DNA of 64,000 bases from assembly GCF_000021965.1 (NCBI RefSeq), contig NC_011832.1, positions 682,001 to 746,000 of the forward strand, read 5' to 3'. The stretch comes from Methanosphaerula palustris E1-9c. GTDB lineage: Archaea > Halobacteriota > Methanomicrobia > Methanomicrobiales > Methanospirillaceae. Below, one piece after another: positions 17,987-26,611 of this stretch. A program made the position numbers and the translations under genes. Numbering within the stretch: the stretch's first letter is position 1; each line of letters starts with the position of its first letter. The notes below the pieces were generated by a model. It saw nothing but the letters and a program-made list of their open reading frames with translations, made no database searches and was not told where the DNA came from.

Positions 17987-19561
17987 ATGGAGACAATGAT
18001 GAAATTTCAAACAATTACGGTGATTCTGATATTTCTCCTGATCGGGGTTGCATCAGGGTCACTGGTTGTGGCGGTCTCAGCGGGAGTTCCACTCTCTTCG
18101 AATGCACAGGCAGAGAGCTCAACCACGGTACAGACCACACCTGCAACGTCTCTGGATTCAACAGCATCGCTTGCTTCAACGGCTTCGCTGTCCACCACCG
18201 TGCCGACGGTTCTGACAACCACCCAGACGACAGTTCAGGGCGGTCATTCAACCGGCACGCTCTCCTGGGCAGGCACCGGTTACTATGCCTCCGATCTCTT
18301 CACCCTCTCACCGGGGCTTGCAAAACTGAGTGTTACGGGTGATCAGATCACCGGGGTGTACGTGAAAGACAGTACTGGACAGACAATTGGCTCCACCTCG
18401 GCGGGCCCACAGCCAGGTTCGAGTTCTATTACGATCCCAACAGCCGGCTCGTATTTGATCGATGTGATCAGTTCAGGGACCTGGACGGCCTCGGTCAGCA
18501 TGATCTCCACCCAGACCTTAACCCCGATCACGACGATACTAACGACGATCCCGACAACAACTCTTACGACGATCTCAACCTCGATCCCAACCTCGATTCC
18601 AACGATCATCCCTACAACAAATATAACGACACTTCCAACGACGATCCCAACCACCATTCCGACCGTGTTCATCACGAATGTGACCTTCCTGACCCCGACC
18701 GTCGAAACCCTGAACCCGAACTACACCCCGGCCACCTATCCGATCGATACCTCGACGTCTCGAACTCCCGATATCGATACCGGGATGCCGGCATATGACG
18801 GACCGGTTCCCACCCCGACCACAGTGGTTCAGACGGTGACGCCGACCAACTCCAGCACGTCGGGGATCGTGGTCCCGGTGAACACGTCAGTTGACGTTCC
18901 GGTGCGGACCGTCGAACGGCTTGAGAACATCTCCAACGCCAGCCCGTACCAGACCTATACGCCGGCCCCGACACCGGCGCCGGCCAAGGGTCCGGACTAC
19001 CTGAAGATCCTGCTCCTTGTGGTGCTTGCTATAGTGGGCGGGGGCGGGATCGCCCTGTTGAGCAGGTATTATCGTGGCCGACAGCAGGCGTTAGGAGAGG
19101 TTGTTCCAGGGACCGAGGATGGGGGAGCGATCCCCGTGGTTAAAGATGGAACGGATGCTGTCGGGGAAGCCGCACCAGAAGGACAGATCCTCCTCGACCA
19201 GATCGCAGATTATGACCCGGCAACCAGTGAGATAGAAAACCTGATGCAGATGCTGAACAAACTGGTTCAGAACTCACAGAAATCCCTCCATAACCCCTCG
19301 ATCCGGCTCGATGATCTGATCCGCCTCTCTGGGATCTCAACCCTGCAGATTCCCGAACGGGTCGCTCAGTGGGGTGCCGATCATGGCTACGTCGTCGTCT
19401 CAAGGGATTTCAAGAATGAGGCGCTCCTCTTCCGGCAGCTTCCGGTGCCGGGTGAACCCGACCTTGGGATCATGTATATCGGGGATCTCATCAGGGACAA
19501 TGAGATTCCTCCTGCACCCAGTAAACCGGGATTATCAGAGGACGTTCCTGATAGCCGGTAA
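17987..19561 (+). CDS. Thr-rich single-pass surface protein B (duplicated)
   Basis: Paralogue of the 16038 protein with the same layout: signal peptide (MKFQTITVILIFLLIGVASG), Thr-rich stalk, TM anchor (LKILLLVVLAIVGGGGIALL, about residue 345-364) and a conserved cytoplasmic tail (LDQIADYDPATSEIENLMQM, IPERVAQWGADHGYVVVSRD). It differs by an insert of about 85 residues after the signal peptide (GTLSWAGTGYYASDLFTLSPG...GSYLIDVISSGTWTASV). That insert resembles a prepeptidase C-terminal-like beta-sandwich. The ATG at 17999 has the best ribosome site; a TTG at 17978 would only lengthen the start. The intact methylase follows 59 bases downstream, so the two are probably co-transcribed. Confidence 0.85.
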   Translation: METMMKFQTITVILIFLLIGVASGSLVVAVSAGVPLSSNAQAESSTTVQTTPATSLDSTASLASTASLSTTVPTVLTTTQTTVQGGHSTGTLSWAGTGYYASDLFTLSPGLAKLSVTGDQITGVYVKDSTGQTIGSTSAGPQPGSSSITIPTAGSYLIDVISSGTWTASVSMISTQTLTPITTILTTIPTTTLTTISTSIPTSIPTIIPTTNITTLPTTIPTTIPTVFITNVTFLTPTVETLNPNYTPATYPIDTSTSRTPDIDTGMPAYDGPVPTPTTVVQTVTPTNSSTSGIVVPVNTSVDVPVRTVERLENISNASPYQTYTPAPTPAPAKGPDYLKILLLVVLAIVGGGGIALLSRYYRGRQQALGEVVPGTEDGGAIPVVKDGTDAVGEAAPEGQILLDQIADYDPATSEIENLMQMLNKLVQNSQKSLHNPSIRLDDLIRLSGISTLQIPERVAQWGADHGYVVVSRDFKNEALLFRQLPVPGEPDLGIMYIGDLIRDNEIPPAPSKPGLSEDVPDSR

Positions 19562-19620
19562 GAGGTGATACCTCTTTCTCTCTCTTTGATTTATTGTAGA
19601 TTCCGATATTTCCCTTCTGG

Positions 19621-20607
19621 ATGAAACCCATGCGACCGAGTAAACCTGGAACGTGCATTATCCGGCCGGCGGTAAAACCGACAGCAAAGCCAATGGCACG
19701 GCCATTTTTAAAATGGGCAGGGGGAAAGACCCAACTCCTTGATCAGCTCCAGCGACGTCTGCCCGGAGAGATCCAGCAGGGCGAGATCACCCATTACCTT
19801 GAACCCTTCGTCGGCGGAGGTGCAGTCTTCTTTGCGATCAACCAGTGTTACTCCTTTGAATGCTCTGATATCTGCGATATCAACGAGGAACTCGTCCTCG
19901 CCTATACTGTCGTCAAACGCGATGTCGAGGCTCTGATCGAAGTGCTCGACAGAATGGAGACGGAATATTATGCTCTGGACGAGGCCGGCCGGTCAGGTTA
20001 CTTCTACCAGGTCAGGGAGATCTTCAATGCAGAGAAGGAGGGCACTTGTTTTGATCGGTATACCCGATCATGGGTCGATCGGGCTGCTCTGTTGATCTTT
20101 TTGAACCATACCTGCTTCAACGGGCTGTACCGGGTCAACGCCAAAGGTCACTTCAATGTTCCGTTCGGCAGGTACCGGTCTCCACGGATCCTGGATGCAG
20201 AGAACCTCAGGCTGGTATCAAAGGTGCTCGAGAGGACCGCGATCCATCACGGCGACTTCACCGGCTGCGAAGGAATGGTGAATGAGCGGACCTTTGTCTA
20301 TCTTGACCCTCCATACCGCCCCCTGAACAGCACCGCCCAGTTCACTGGTTATTACCGGGCCGGCTTTAATGAGGGGGACCAGGTCAGGCTGGCCGAGTTC
20401 ATCGGGACCCTGGATCGACGGGGGGCAAAGATCATGCTCTCCAACTCGGACCCCTGCAATGAGGATCCCGATGATACCTTCTTCGATACCCTCTATGTAG
20501 GGTACACGATCGATCGGGTCTCTGCAAAGCGGACGATCAACAGCAATGCCGGACGGCGCGGTGCGATATCTGAACTGGTCATCACCAACTATCCTCCCGT
20601 CATATGA
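19621..20607 (+). CDS. D12 class N6-adenine DNA methyltransferase (Dam-like)
   Basis: DNA methylase of the Dam/DpnM (D12) type, transferring methyl from S-adenosylmethionine to adenine N6. The order of motifs is FLKWAGGKTQLL (about residue 29-40), the SAM site EPFVGGGAVFF (about 62-72), the catalytic DPPY in TFVYLDPPYRP (about 230), and a C-terminal NSNAGRRGAISELVITNY. The 328-residue length includes about 28 extra N-terminal residues; a start at 19693 (MARPFLKW) is possible. I see no restriction endonuclease nearby, so it is either an orphan regulatory methylase or a remnant of a lost restriction-modification set. The GC skew and codon use are not clearly foreign. Confidence 0.93.
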   Translation: MKPMRPSKPGTCIIRPAVKPTAKPMARPFLKWAGGKTQLLDQLQRRLPGEIQQGEITHYLEPFVGGGAVFFAINQCYSFECSDICDINEELVLAYTVVKRDVEALIEVLDRMETEYYALDEAGRSGYFYQVREIFNAEKEGTCFDRYTRSWVDRAALLIFLNHTCFNGLYRVNAKGHFNVPFGRYRSPRILDAENLRLVSKVLERTAIHHGDFTGCEGMVNERTFVYLDPPYRPLNSTAQFTGYYRAGFNEGDQVRLAEFIGTLDRRGAKIMLSNSDPCNEDPDDTFFDTLYVGYTIDRVSAKRTINSNAGRRGAISELVITNYPPVI

Positions 20608-20719
20608 ATGATCTGTCTGGTGCAGAACACCCTTGTGACGTATCTCTCCTCTGCCCTCACCGATTCAATCGTTACCTTTGAGGAATAAGGGGGGGCCTGT
20701 GATATGGAGTGTTTGAGAT

Positions 20720-20810
20720 ACAGAATCTCCACGCACGCGTGGGGGATCGTCGCAATGTGGGATGAATCGCTGAAAAAGAGACAGAATCTCCACGCACGCG
20801 TGGGGGATCG
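20720..20810 (+). repeat. Two copies of a CRISPR-like 30-bp repeat, 61-bp period
   Basis: A 30-bp sequence occurs twice without mismatch, at 20720-20749 and 20781-20810, separated by 31 bp of unrelated sequence. Each copy contains the hairpin CCACGC-AC-GCGTGG, extended by G-T and G-C pairs on both sides. A repeat of about 29-30 nt with a central short-loop hairpin and a 61-bp period is what type I-E CRISPR arrays show. With only two repeats and no cas gene in the window, it is at best an orphan or relic mini-array. It could also be an unrelated local duplication. Confidence 0.45.
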
Positions 20811-21042
20811 GGAGATTCTTCATGATGTCACACTCACGGTCGGGACTGAACTCTCGCATGAAGCAGCCGTGGGTAAGATCGCCCGGGACGAGATCGATTA
20901 TCTGGTCTCCCGCGGACTCGATGAAGAGGTCGCGACAGCGACGATCATCCGGGGATTCCTGGATGTGAAGATCCAGGGGCTTCCCGACGCTCTGCAACAG
21001 CAGATCGAAGCTGCCATCGACGTGGCCGAGCAGGGATTCTGA
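20811..21042 (+). pseudogene. C-terminal fragment of a SufB/SufD iron-sulfur assembly protein
   Basis: The frame ending here encodes ELSHEAAVGKIARDEIDYLV, SRGLDEEVATATIIRGF and then a helical end (LPDALQQQIEAAI). This is the characteristic C-terminal part of SufB/SufD scaffold proteins, which are normally 300-400 or more residues long. Only about 70 residues are left. Upstream the homology stops, and the frame runs through the two CRISPR-like repeats, so the open frame from 20704 is a chimera with no plausible start. The fragment probably arose by a rearrangement that removed the 5' part. Expression is unlikely. Confidence 0.65.
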
Positions 21043-21079
21043 TCCCGGTATGGCAGTGATGTAAAGAGGGACTTGTCCC

Positions 21080-21307
21080 TCATACTTCTACTGTGATGAT
21101 CTCGACTGGACACGAGTCCGCCGCGTCCTGTGCACAGGCGAGAAGTTCTGTGGACACTTTTCCTTCAGCAGGGTTCCCGCCGGTGCTGAATGCTTCAGTT
21201 ATTCTGCTCTTCCCATCCTTGGGATCTTCTTCAAAGACTTCCGGGCAGGTCTCCCAGCAACTGGTGCAACTGGTACACTCTTCTCTGTTGATTGTGACTG
21301 TCGGCAT
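21080..21307 (-). CDS. Single-cluster ferredoxin
   Basis: A small (75 aa), acidic, cytoplasmic electron carrier. The binding pattern ECTSCTSCWETCPEVFEED (residues about 10-28) with a distal Cys in DSCPVEIITVEV matches single [4Fe-4S] ferredoxins of the Fer4_15/Desulfovibrio type. A second cysteine (LLACAQDAADSC) may form the internal disulfide known in that group. A long insert between the two Cys clusters replaces a second iron-sulfur site. It is transcribed away from the SufB/SufD fragment and lies upstream of the antiporter gene. No specific partner can be inferred. Confidence 0.88.
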   Translation of the reverse strand: MPTVTINREECTSCTSCWETCPEVFEEDPKDGKSRITEAFSTGGNPAEGKVSTELLACAQDAADSCPVEIITVEV

Positions 21308-21354
21308 GATTGGAACAGGGGTCGTTCTGGTAAAAAAACGTATTTATCTGATCC

Positions 21355-22572
21355 TCAGTCTCCTGAATTGATGCAGGCCCCGCTGGCATCATAGGTGCCG
21401 TATTCTCCTCTGTAGAACCAGTTCCGATAGATGATGGGGGTGATCACCGTCGTGAGCAGACTCATGATCACGAGGACGACATACACTCCCTGATCGATGA
21501 TGCCGGCGTTGAGCCCGATCAGTGCCACGATCATCGCCACCTCCCCACGGGGTGCCATCCCGAAACCGATGATCAGGGAGTCCTTCCTGTTCATTCCTCC
21601 GAGCCGGGCGGGAAGTCCGCACCCGATGACCTTGCTGATGATCGCTACGATCGTCAGCGCCACGAGGAAGACCAGGATCTCCGGGGTGACTGCCCGGAGG
21701 TCAACAAGGACCCCCAGCGAGACAAAGAAGATCGATGCAAAGATGATCTGGAGATACTCGGCCCCTTCCTTGAGACTTTTACTCTGGTTCAACTCCACAT
21801 CCTTGAACGAGACACCGGCGATGAATGCGCCGATGATCGTTGAGAGCCCGACCATCTCGGCGCAGATGGCATAGAAGAAGGCGAACATCATGGCAAAGAT
21901 GAAGATGAACTCGGGGAACCTCTTCACAAAATCGGTCCTGTCGAGGCGGACGAGATATCTGCCGATCACCAGGGTTCCGAACGCGGCGCCGATGACGATG
22001 AACAGCAGTGCTTTTATTGTGATCAGGGCGATTCCCCAGTATGAGAACGAGCCGTTGACGACGGCGGTACTGATGGCGAGGACGATCAGGGCGAGGACGT
22101 CATCGATGACCGCAGCCCCGATGATCGCTTTGGCTGCCGCGGTATGAAGTTTATCCAACTCTCTGAGCACATTCGCCGTGATGGCGATGCTGGTGGCGGT
22201 CAGGGCGGTGCCGATGAAGATCGCACTGGCTGAACTGTAGCCGAAGAGGATGGCAAGCTCCCAACCGCAGAACCATGGCACGATCACCCCCACCAGGGCG
22301 ATGGCAAAGTTACGGGGGTGTATGATCTCGCGAAGGTTGAACTCAAACCCGATGACAAAGAGGAGTATGACCGCTCCGAGGTGGGCGAGGCTCTGGATAA
22401 AGTCTGTGTAGGTGATCCAGCCCAGGACGCTGGGGCCGACGAGGATCCCGACGAGGATCAACCCGATCACCGCGGACTGGTTGATGCGTGATGCAATAAG
22501 ATACCCCCCGAGGGCCACAAACAACAGGAGGCTCATCTGGAATTCCGGCGAAATAAAGAGGTCTTCCATCAA
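21355..22572 (-). CDS. CPA2-family cation/proton antiporter (Kef/NapA type)
   Basis: Integral membrane protein (405 aa) with about 12 hydrophobic segments. It has the CPA2 hallmarks: LFVIGFEFNLREI (about 75-87), the AIIGAAVIDDVLALIVLA double-Asp ion-binding helix (about 150-167), and FFVSLGVLVDLRAV near 290. It ends soon after the last membrane helix, so it lacks the TrkA-N/RCK regulatory domain of KefB/KefC. It probably exchanges Na+ or K+ for protons. The start at 22572 follows the family N-terminus. It stands alone, separated by about 75 bp from the next minus-strand gene. Confidence 0.9.
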   Translation of the reverse strand: MMEDLFISPEFQMSLLLFVALGGYLIASRINQSAVIGLILVGILVGPSVLGWITYTDFIQSLAHLGAVILLFVIGFEFNLREIIHPRNFAIALVGVIVPWFCGWELAILFGYSSASAIFIGTALTATSIAITANVLRELDKLHTAAAKAIIGAAVIDDVLALIVLAISTAVVNGSFSYWGIALITIKALLFIVIGAAFGTLVIGRYLVRLDRTDFVKRFPEFIFIFAMMFAFFYAICAEMVGLSTIIGAFIAGVSFKDVELNQSKSLKEGAEYLQIIFASIFFVSLGVLVDLRAVTPEILVFLVALTIVAIISKVIGCGLPARLGGMNRKDSLIIGFGMAPRGEVAMIVALIGLNAGIIDQGVYVVLVIMSLLTTVITPIIYRNWFYRGEYGTYDASGACINSGD

Positions 22573-22647
22573 AACAACTGGGAGATAACTCTACATATCC
22601 TTTCCGCTTCTTCTCCTTATCCTCAGGAACGATGAGTGTTGATGGTT

Positions 22648-23391
22648 CTACCGGATGATGACCGAGGCCGACTCATCGAATGGATTTCTCCGCAACTCAA
22701 GGCTGAAGAGGTAGGGATACTGCTCCTTGAGATACTCCATGTATACGACCCATTCCGGGAGCACCAGTGAATAGACCCGCACGATGTCGGTTGTGAGATG
22801 GGCTATGTCTGAAGATGGCAGTGCAGTCAGGTCGTCCCGGGCTTTTACTTCCTCGGTCAGGTGGTTGATAGCGAGGATCAGGTCGGTGAACGATTCATGT
22901 TCAAGGATCACCGGATTTTCAACAAGCCTGAGCAGAAAATCCTCCTGATTCACCAGGAATTCACGCAGATCCTCCATCTGGATTTGGTCCATGACAATGC
23001 TGGACGTGTGGGTCTTCAGATAGGTCTGTACCTCCTGAAACATCCTCGTGTTCCATTCGGTGCCGAAAACAAGCCGATCTTTGATCTGCCCGATGGTTGG
23101 GTCGGCGCTGGCCACCACCCTGAGGAGGGGTGTTCCCACCGTTGAAAAGAAGGTACCGATGACCATCTTCACCTTCTCCATCCGTTGCTTCCTCTCGCGT
23201 GATTCGAGCATCTGGTTGAGGATCAGGGTGACGACCAGCATTTCGATCGGGATGAAGGCCAGATCCCCTACAAAATAGAAGAGCAGGTTGTGAAGATCCT
23301 GGAAGATCAGATAATCGGCACCATAGAGCATAAGGGATACTATGAGCAGCCCGGTCCCCACAATGATCATCCATCGGGTATCCGCTTTCAT
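22648..23391 (-). CDS. Hypothetical two-TM membrane protein
   Basis: A 247-residue protein I do not recognise. Residues 8-30 and 38-62 are hydrophobic (IIVGTGLLIVSLMLYGADYL and DLAFIPIEMLVVTLILNQML). A basic, coiled-coil-prone stretch follows (ESRERKQRMEKVKMVIGTFF), and then a mainly helical cytoplasmic domain of about 175 residues with many Glu/Leu pairs and no catalytic motif. The layout (two TM helices, helical cytosolic domain) resembles small membrane-anchored sensor or scaffold proteins. It is the only gene between the antiporter and the lactate-permease-type gene, same strand, with about 80 bp to each. Confidence 0.75.
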   Translation of the reverse strand: MKADTRWMIIVGTGLLIVSLMLYGADYLIFQDLHNLLFYFVGDLAFIPIEMLVVTLILNQMLESRERKQRMEKVKMVIGTFFSTVGTPLLRVVASADPTIGQIKDRLVFGTEWNTRMFQEVQTYLKTHTSSIVMDQIQMEDLREFLVNQEDFLLRLVENPVILEHESFTDLILAINHLTEEVKARDDLTALPSSDIAHLTTDIVRVYSLVLPEWVVYMEYLKEQYPYLFSLELRRNPFDESASVIIR

Positions 23392-23471
23392 CGTGGATCA
23401 CTCTTGGCGATACAGAAAATAAAACATATACTCTGCTCTTCAGATCAGAGGTCTTGTAAAAAAGGGAGAGA

Positions 23472-25055
23472 TCAGAGTGCCAGCAGCACGATCAGCATCG
23501 CGCCGGTGATCAGGGTTAACAGGATGGCGATCACTGCGGACTTTCTGATCACCTCGCCCTCGATCCCGATCTGATCGATCACCGCCGCTGCGTTGACGAT
23601 CTTTGCCGGGGCGATAGAAGACGCGATCCCGCCTGATACACAGTGAGCTGCGTAGACCTTGATGAAGTCCAGGTTCAAGACATCAGTCGACTTCTTCAGG
23701 ATTCCGTGGAACATCACGTTCGAGGAGGCTTCACTCCCGGATACGAAGGTGCCCAGCAGGCCGAGGAGCGGGCTGATCGCAGGAAATGCGACCCCAAACG
23801 TCATTGCGAGGGTCAGGCCGATGATGGCGTTCATGTTCAGGTCAGCCGCCCCGGGGGCAAAGGTCAGCGTGTTGTTGATGACACTCTGCGCAGACCAGTC
23901 CATCACGTAGGCTATCGCAAAAAAGACCATCGCTGCGAGGGTGGGGGCCCATGCCCGCCTGGCCCAGGTTTTGAGGATCTCCTCGGCCTGTGCCCTGCTT
24001 TTCACCAGCACTGGGGCCGCGAGCAGGGTACTGATCATCACCCAGAAGTAGGCCTGATTCAGTAATTTCAGGTCCACGATCTTATCTGCGATCACCTGGA
24101 TCTTCTGGGCGTTCCCGAGGGTGGCATAGAGGCCGGCCTGGATGATCGGGATGCTGATCGCGACACAGAAGATCACCAGCAGCAGCCAGGGCAGTGAGGC
24201 CTTCCAGAGCGGCATGATCGGTGTTCCGTCGTCCGTCTTCATCCTCTGGAGATCCTCGTTCTTTGCAATGATCGGCTTGCCTTTGATGTACCTGAGGAGG
24301 AAGAGGACCGCGATCGTGACCAGCCCGGAGAAGACCCCGACCAGTCCGATGGCCGAGGCCGGCAGCACCCTCACAAAGATGTTGCAGGAGATCCCGAGGG
24401 TGACCCCTGCGATGATTCCGGGGACCAGCCCTTTTTTGACCCCGGCCATGCCGTCTGCGATCCAGAGCATCCCGAGGGCGAACCCGGTGGAGATCACCGG
24501 CAGGAAGAGTGCGATCGTCCCCCCGAGGAGGCTGACATCGATGTTGAAGACCGAGGCCGGCAGGGTGATCGGAACCGCCAGCAGGGAGAAGGAAGTGAGC
24601 GGGTCATATCCGAGGCAGGGGAGCGCCACGGCTGCGAGTGGCGAGAACCCGAGGGCCAGCATGATCGGCGGCAGCATCGTCACCGGGGTTGCGCCGATCG
24701 AGACCAGGAACGAGCCGAAACCCACGTTCAGAATCATGATCTGTTCGTATCGTTCTGCCGCGATCACCTTGATGTAGGCGGTGATGCTGGTGATCGCCCC
24801 GGTCACGTCCATCATCGTGACCTGGAGGATGGTGAAGAGCACCATCAGAGAGATACCGAATGAGGAGAGTACCCCTGATTCGGAAGCAGAGAGTGCGATC
24901 CGTGGCGATGTCCCGAAGAAGAGCACGGCCAGTACGACGGTGAGTACCCAACCGATGATCCCCATTAGCGTTCCCGATTTATTTAAAAAGACGAGCCCGA
25001 CGAAGATTACGATGATAGGGAGAACTGCCAGTAGAAAGGAGAATATCAGATCCAA
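23472..25055 (-). CDS. LctP (L-lactate permease) family transporter
   Basis: Membrane transporter of 527 residues with 12 or more hydrophobic helices. Its conserved runs are typical of the lactate permease family (TC 2.A.14): NVGFGSFLVSIGATPVTMLP, PCLGYDPLTSFSLLAVPI, FPAISPLLGLLGTFVSGSEA and the Ser/Gly-rich end IASSIAPAKIVNAAAVI. In bacteria these carry L-lactate or glycolate with protons. Here a carboxylate substrate is likely but not proven. A methanogen of this group could use it for uptake or export of a small organic acid. No lactate dehydrogenase gene is nearby. Confidence 0.88.
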   Translation of the reverse strand: MDLIFSFLLAVLPIIVIFVGLVFLNKSGTLMGIIGWVLTVVLAVLFFGTSPRIALSASESGVLSSFGISLMVLFTILQVTMMDVTGAITSITAYIKVIAAERYEQIMILNVGFGSFLVSIGATPVTMLPPIMLALGFSPLAAVALPCLGYDPLTSFSLLAVPITLPASVFNIDVSLLGGTIALFLPVISTGFALGMLWIADGMAGVKKGLVPGIIAGVTLGISCNIFVRVLPASAIGLVGVFSGLVTIAVLFLLRYIKGKPIIAKNEDLQRMKTDDGTPIMPLWKASLPWLLLVIFCVAISIPIIQAGLYATLGNAQKIQVIADKIVDLKLLNQAYFWVMISTLLAAPVLVKSRAQAEEILKTWARRAWAPTLAAMVFFAIAYVMDWSAQSVINNTLTFAPGAADLNMNAIIGLTLAMTFGVAFPAISPLLGLLGTFVSGSEASSNVMFHGILKKSTDVLNLDFIKVYAAHCVSGGIASSIAPAKIVNAAAVIDQIGIEGEVIRKSAVIAILLTLITGAMLIVLLAL

Positions 25056-25204
25056 TACAATCGACCATCCTGGTTTTGCAGTACTATGTCATGCTATAGC
25101 ATAACATGAAGTTTGCGGAATCTATCCGGAGATAGACTGGGGTGCGCCTGACGGTGGCATGGGTCTGAGTATTCACAAAAAAAGAATGTGGGAGACTTAT
25201 TCGT

Positions 25205-26611
25205 TCAGAACCCTTCGATATCGGCTTTTTCCCATCGGGGATAACTGCGCCTGACGAGGAACGCTGCCGGGATGAAGAGGAGCACCGCCGCGAGCGGATA
25301 GAGCGGGTTCATGAAGGAGAGGACGATCAGCGGGACGATCACGACGGCCATGCTGATCAGGTAGGTGACGAGCACCTTCGCGTCGTAGATCAGCACGTTC
25401 GGTGAGAGACCGGTCAGATAGACCGTGACTGCGAGGCCGAAGAACGAGATGGCGAGGCCGAGCACCAGCACTGAAGGCAGGTACTGGCCGGCCCCGGTGG
25501 TGAGGGCGAGGATCGCAAGGAAGACCACCGGGATCACCTGCAACAGGGAGAAGGTGCAGATCTTGCTGAAGATGATCGTCCTGACCGCTATCGGGAGGCA
25601 TCCATAGGAACCGACTGTATCGAATGCGGTGATCCAGGTGTACATCGTCGAGGCGAGTACCCCCGTCAGGATCGCAAAGAGAAGCAGCAGCGCGGCGTGC
25701 GGTAAGAACGAACCTATCAACGAGAGGAAGAACCACATGAGGCCGAGCGGGAGCAGAAACGAGAAGATCGTCTGTCCCACGGCAGCCCCGGTTCTCATGA
25801 GGTCGAGCAGATCCTTGGCAGCGAGGTAGGGATACGGGAAGAACGAGAGGCGCTTCATCAGGGGGGTGAGCCTGTCCGGGTAGCGTTTCGTTGCGTCCGC
25901 CTGTTCTGTGGTGAAGGTCTGGACTGCGATGACGAACGGGACGATGATCAGGAGCAGGGCCTCGATCAACACCACTGGTGAGAAGGCCTCGAAGAGGGCG
26001 AGCGGAGGAAACATTCTGAGCAGATCGACCCCAAAGAAGAGGTACGTCCCTCCGAAGACCGCGACCAGAAACAGACCGGCCAGAGCAAGCCCACGCTTGG
26101 AACGGGCATAGATCGTCGAGAGGAGGAAGACCCAGGCGAGACCGGTCAGGAATGTCAGGGTCAGCGTCAACAGCAGTGACAGCGGGTACAGTAGCGATAT
26201 CCCGAGGATCGGGGCAGCGATGCCGAACCCTGCGACGAATGGGAAGACCCAGAGGATGAAGTAGTAGACCGTGTCTTTGATGACGAAGTTCAGGAAGATG
26301 AACCGTTCAGAGAGCGGCAGTGTCCGTGCCGAGTACGCCAGCAGGCTGGCCTGCCCGAACCGCCTGTTCATCACCTCGTTACCGAGCAGCCCAAACCCGC
26401 CGACCATCACCCCGAGCAGCAGAAAGAGGGCATGGGTGATCAGGATCAACTGTACGATCGGAATCACGGTCCCGAAGAGCGGCAGGAGAAAGGTGCTCAT
26501 AAACGCGATGCCGGCGATCATCACTGGGAAGAGGGCGAAGCTGAGGGATCCGAAGATCGTCGAATGGATTCGCCACTCCTCCTTCATCATGCTCGTGAAG
26601 AGTTCAAACAT
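25205..26611 (-). CDS. ABC-2 type transporter permease
   Basis: Membrane subunit of an ABC exporter (468 aa from MFELFTSMMKEEWRI). About 12 hydrophobic segments are visible, in pairs around longer loops. The N-terminal amphipathic stretch before TM1 is typical of ABC-2 permeases, and the size suggests a fused double-length permease. The start at 26611 overlaps the last 8 bases of the upstream ATPase gene, the usual translational coupling; an in-frame ATG at 26779 lies inside that ATPase and is rejected. The substrate is unknown. Confidence 0.85.
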   Translation of the reverse strand: MFELFTSMMKEEWRIHSTIFGSLSFALFPVMIAGIAFMSTFLLPLFGTVIPIVQLILITHALFLLLGVMVGGFGLLGNEVMNRRFGQASLLAYSARTLPLSERFIFLNFVIKDTVYYFILWVFPFVAGFGIAAPILGISLLYPLSLLLTLTLTFLTGLAWVFLLSTIYARSKRGLALAGLFLVAVFGGTYLFFGVDLLRMFPPLALFEAFSPVVLIEALLLIIVPFVIAVQTFTTEQADATKRYPDRLTPLMKRLSFFPYPYLAAKDLLDLMRTGAAVGQTIFSFLLPLGLMWFFLSLIGSFLPHAALLLLFAILTGVLASTMYTWITAFDTVGSYGCLPIAVRTIIFSKICTFSLLQVIPVVFLAILALTTGAGQYLPSVLVLGLAISFFGLAVTVYLTGLSPNVLIYDAKVLVTYLISMAVVIVPLIVLSFMNPLYPLAAVLLFIPAAFLVRRSYPRWEKADIEGF

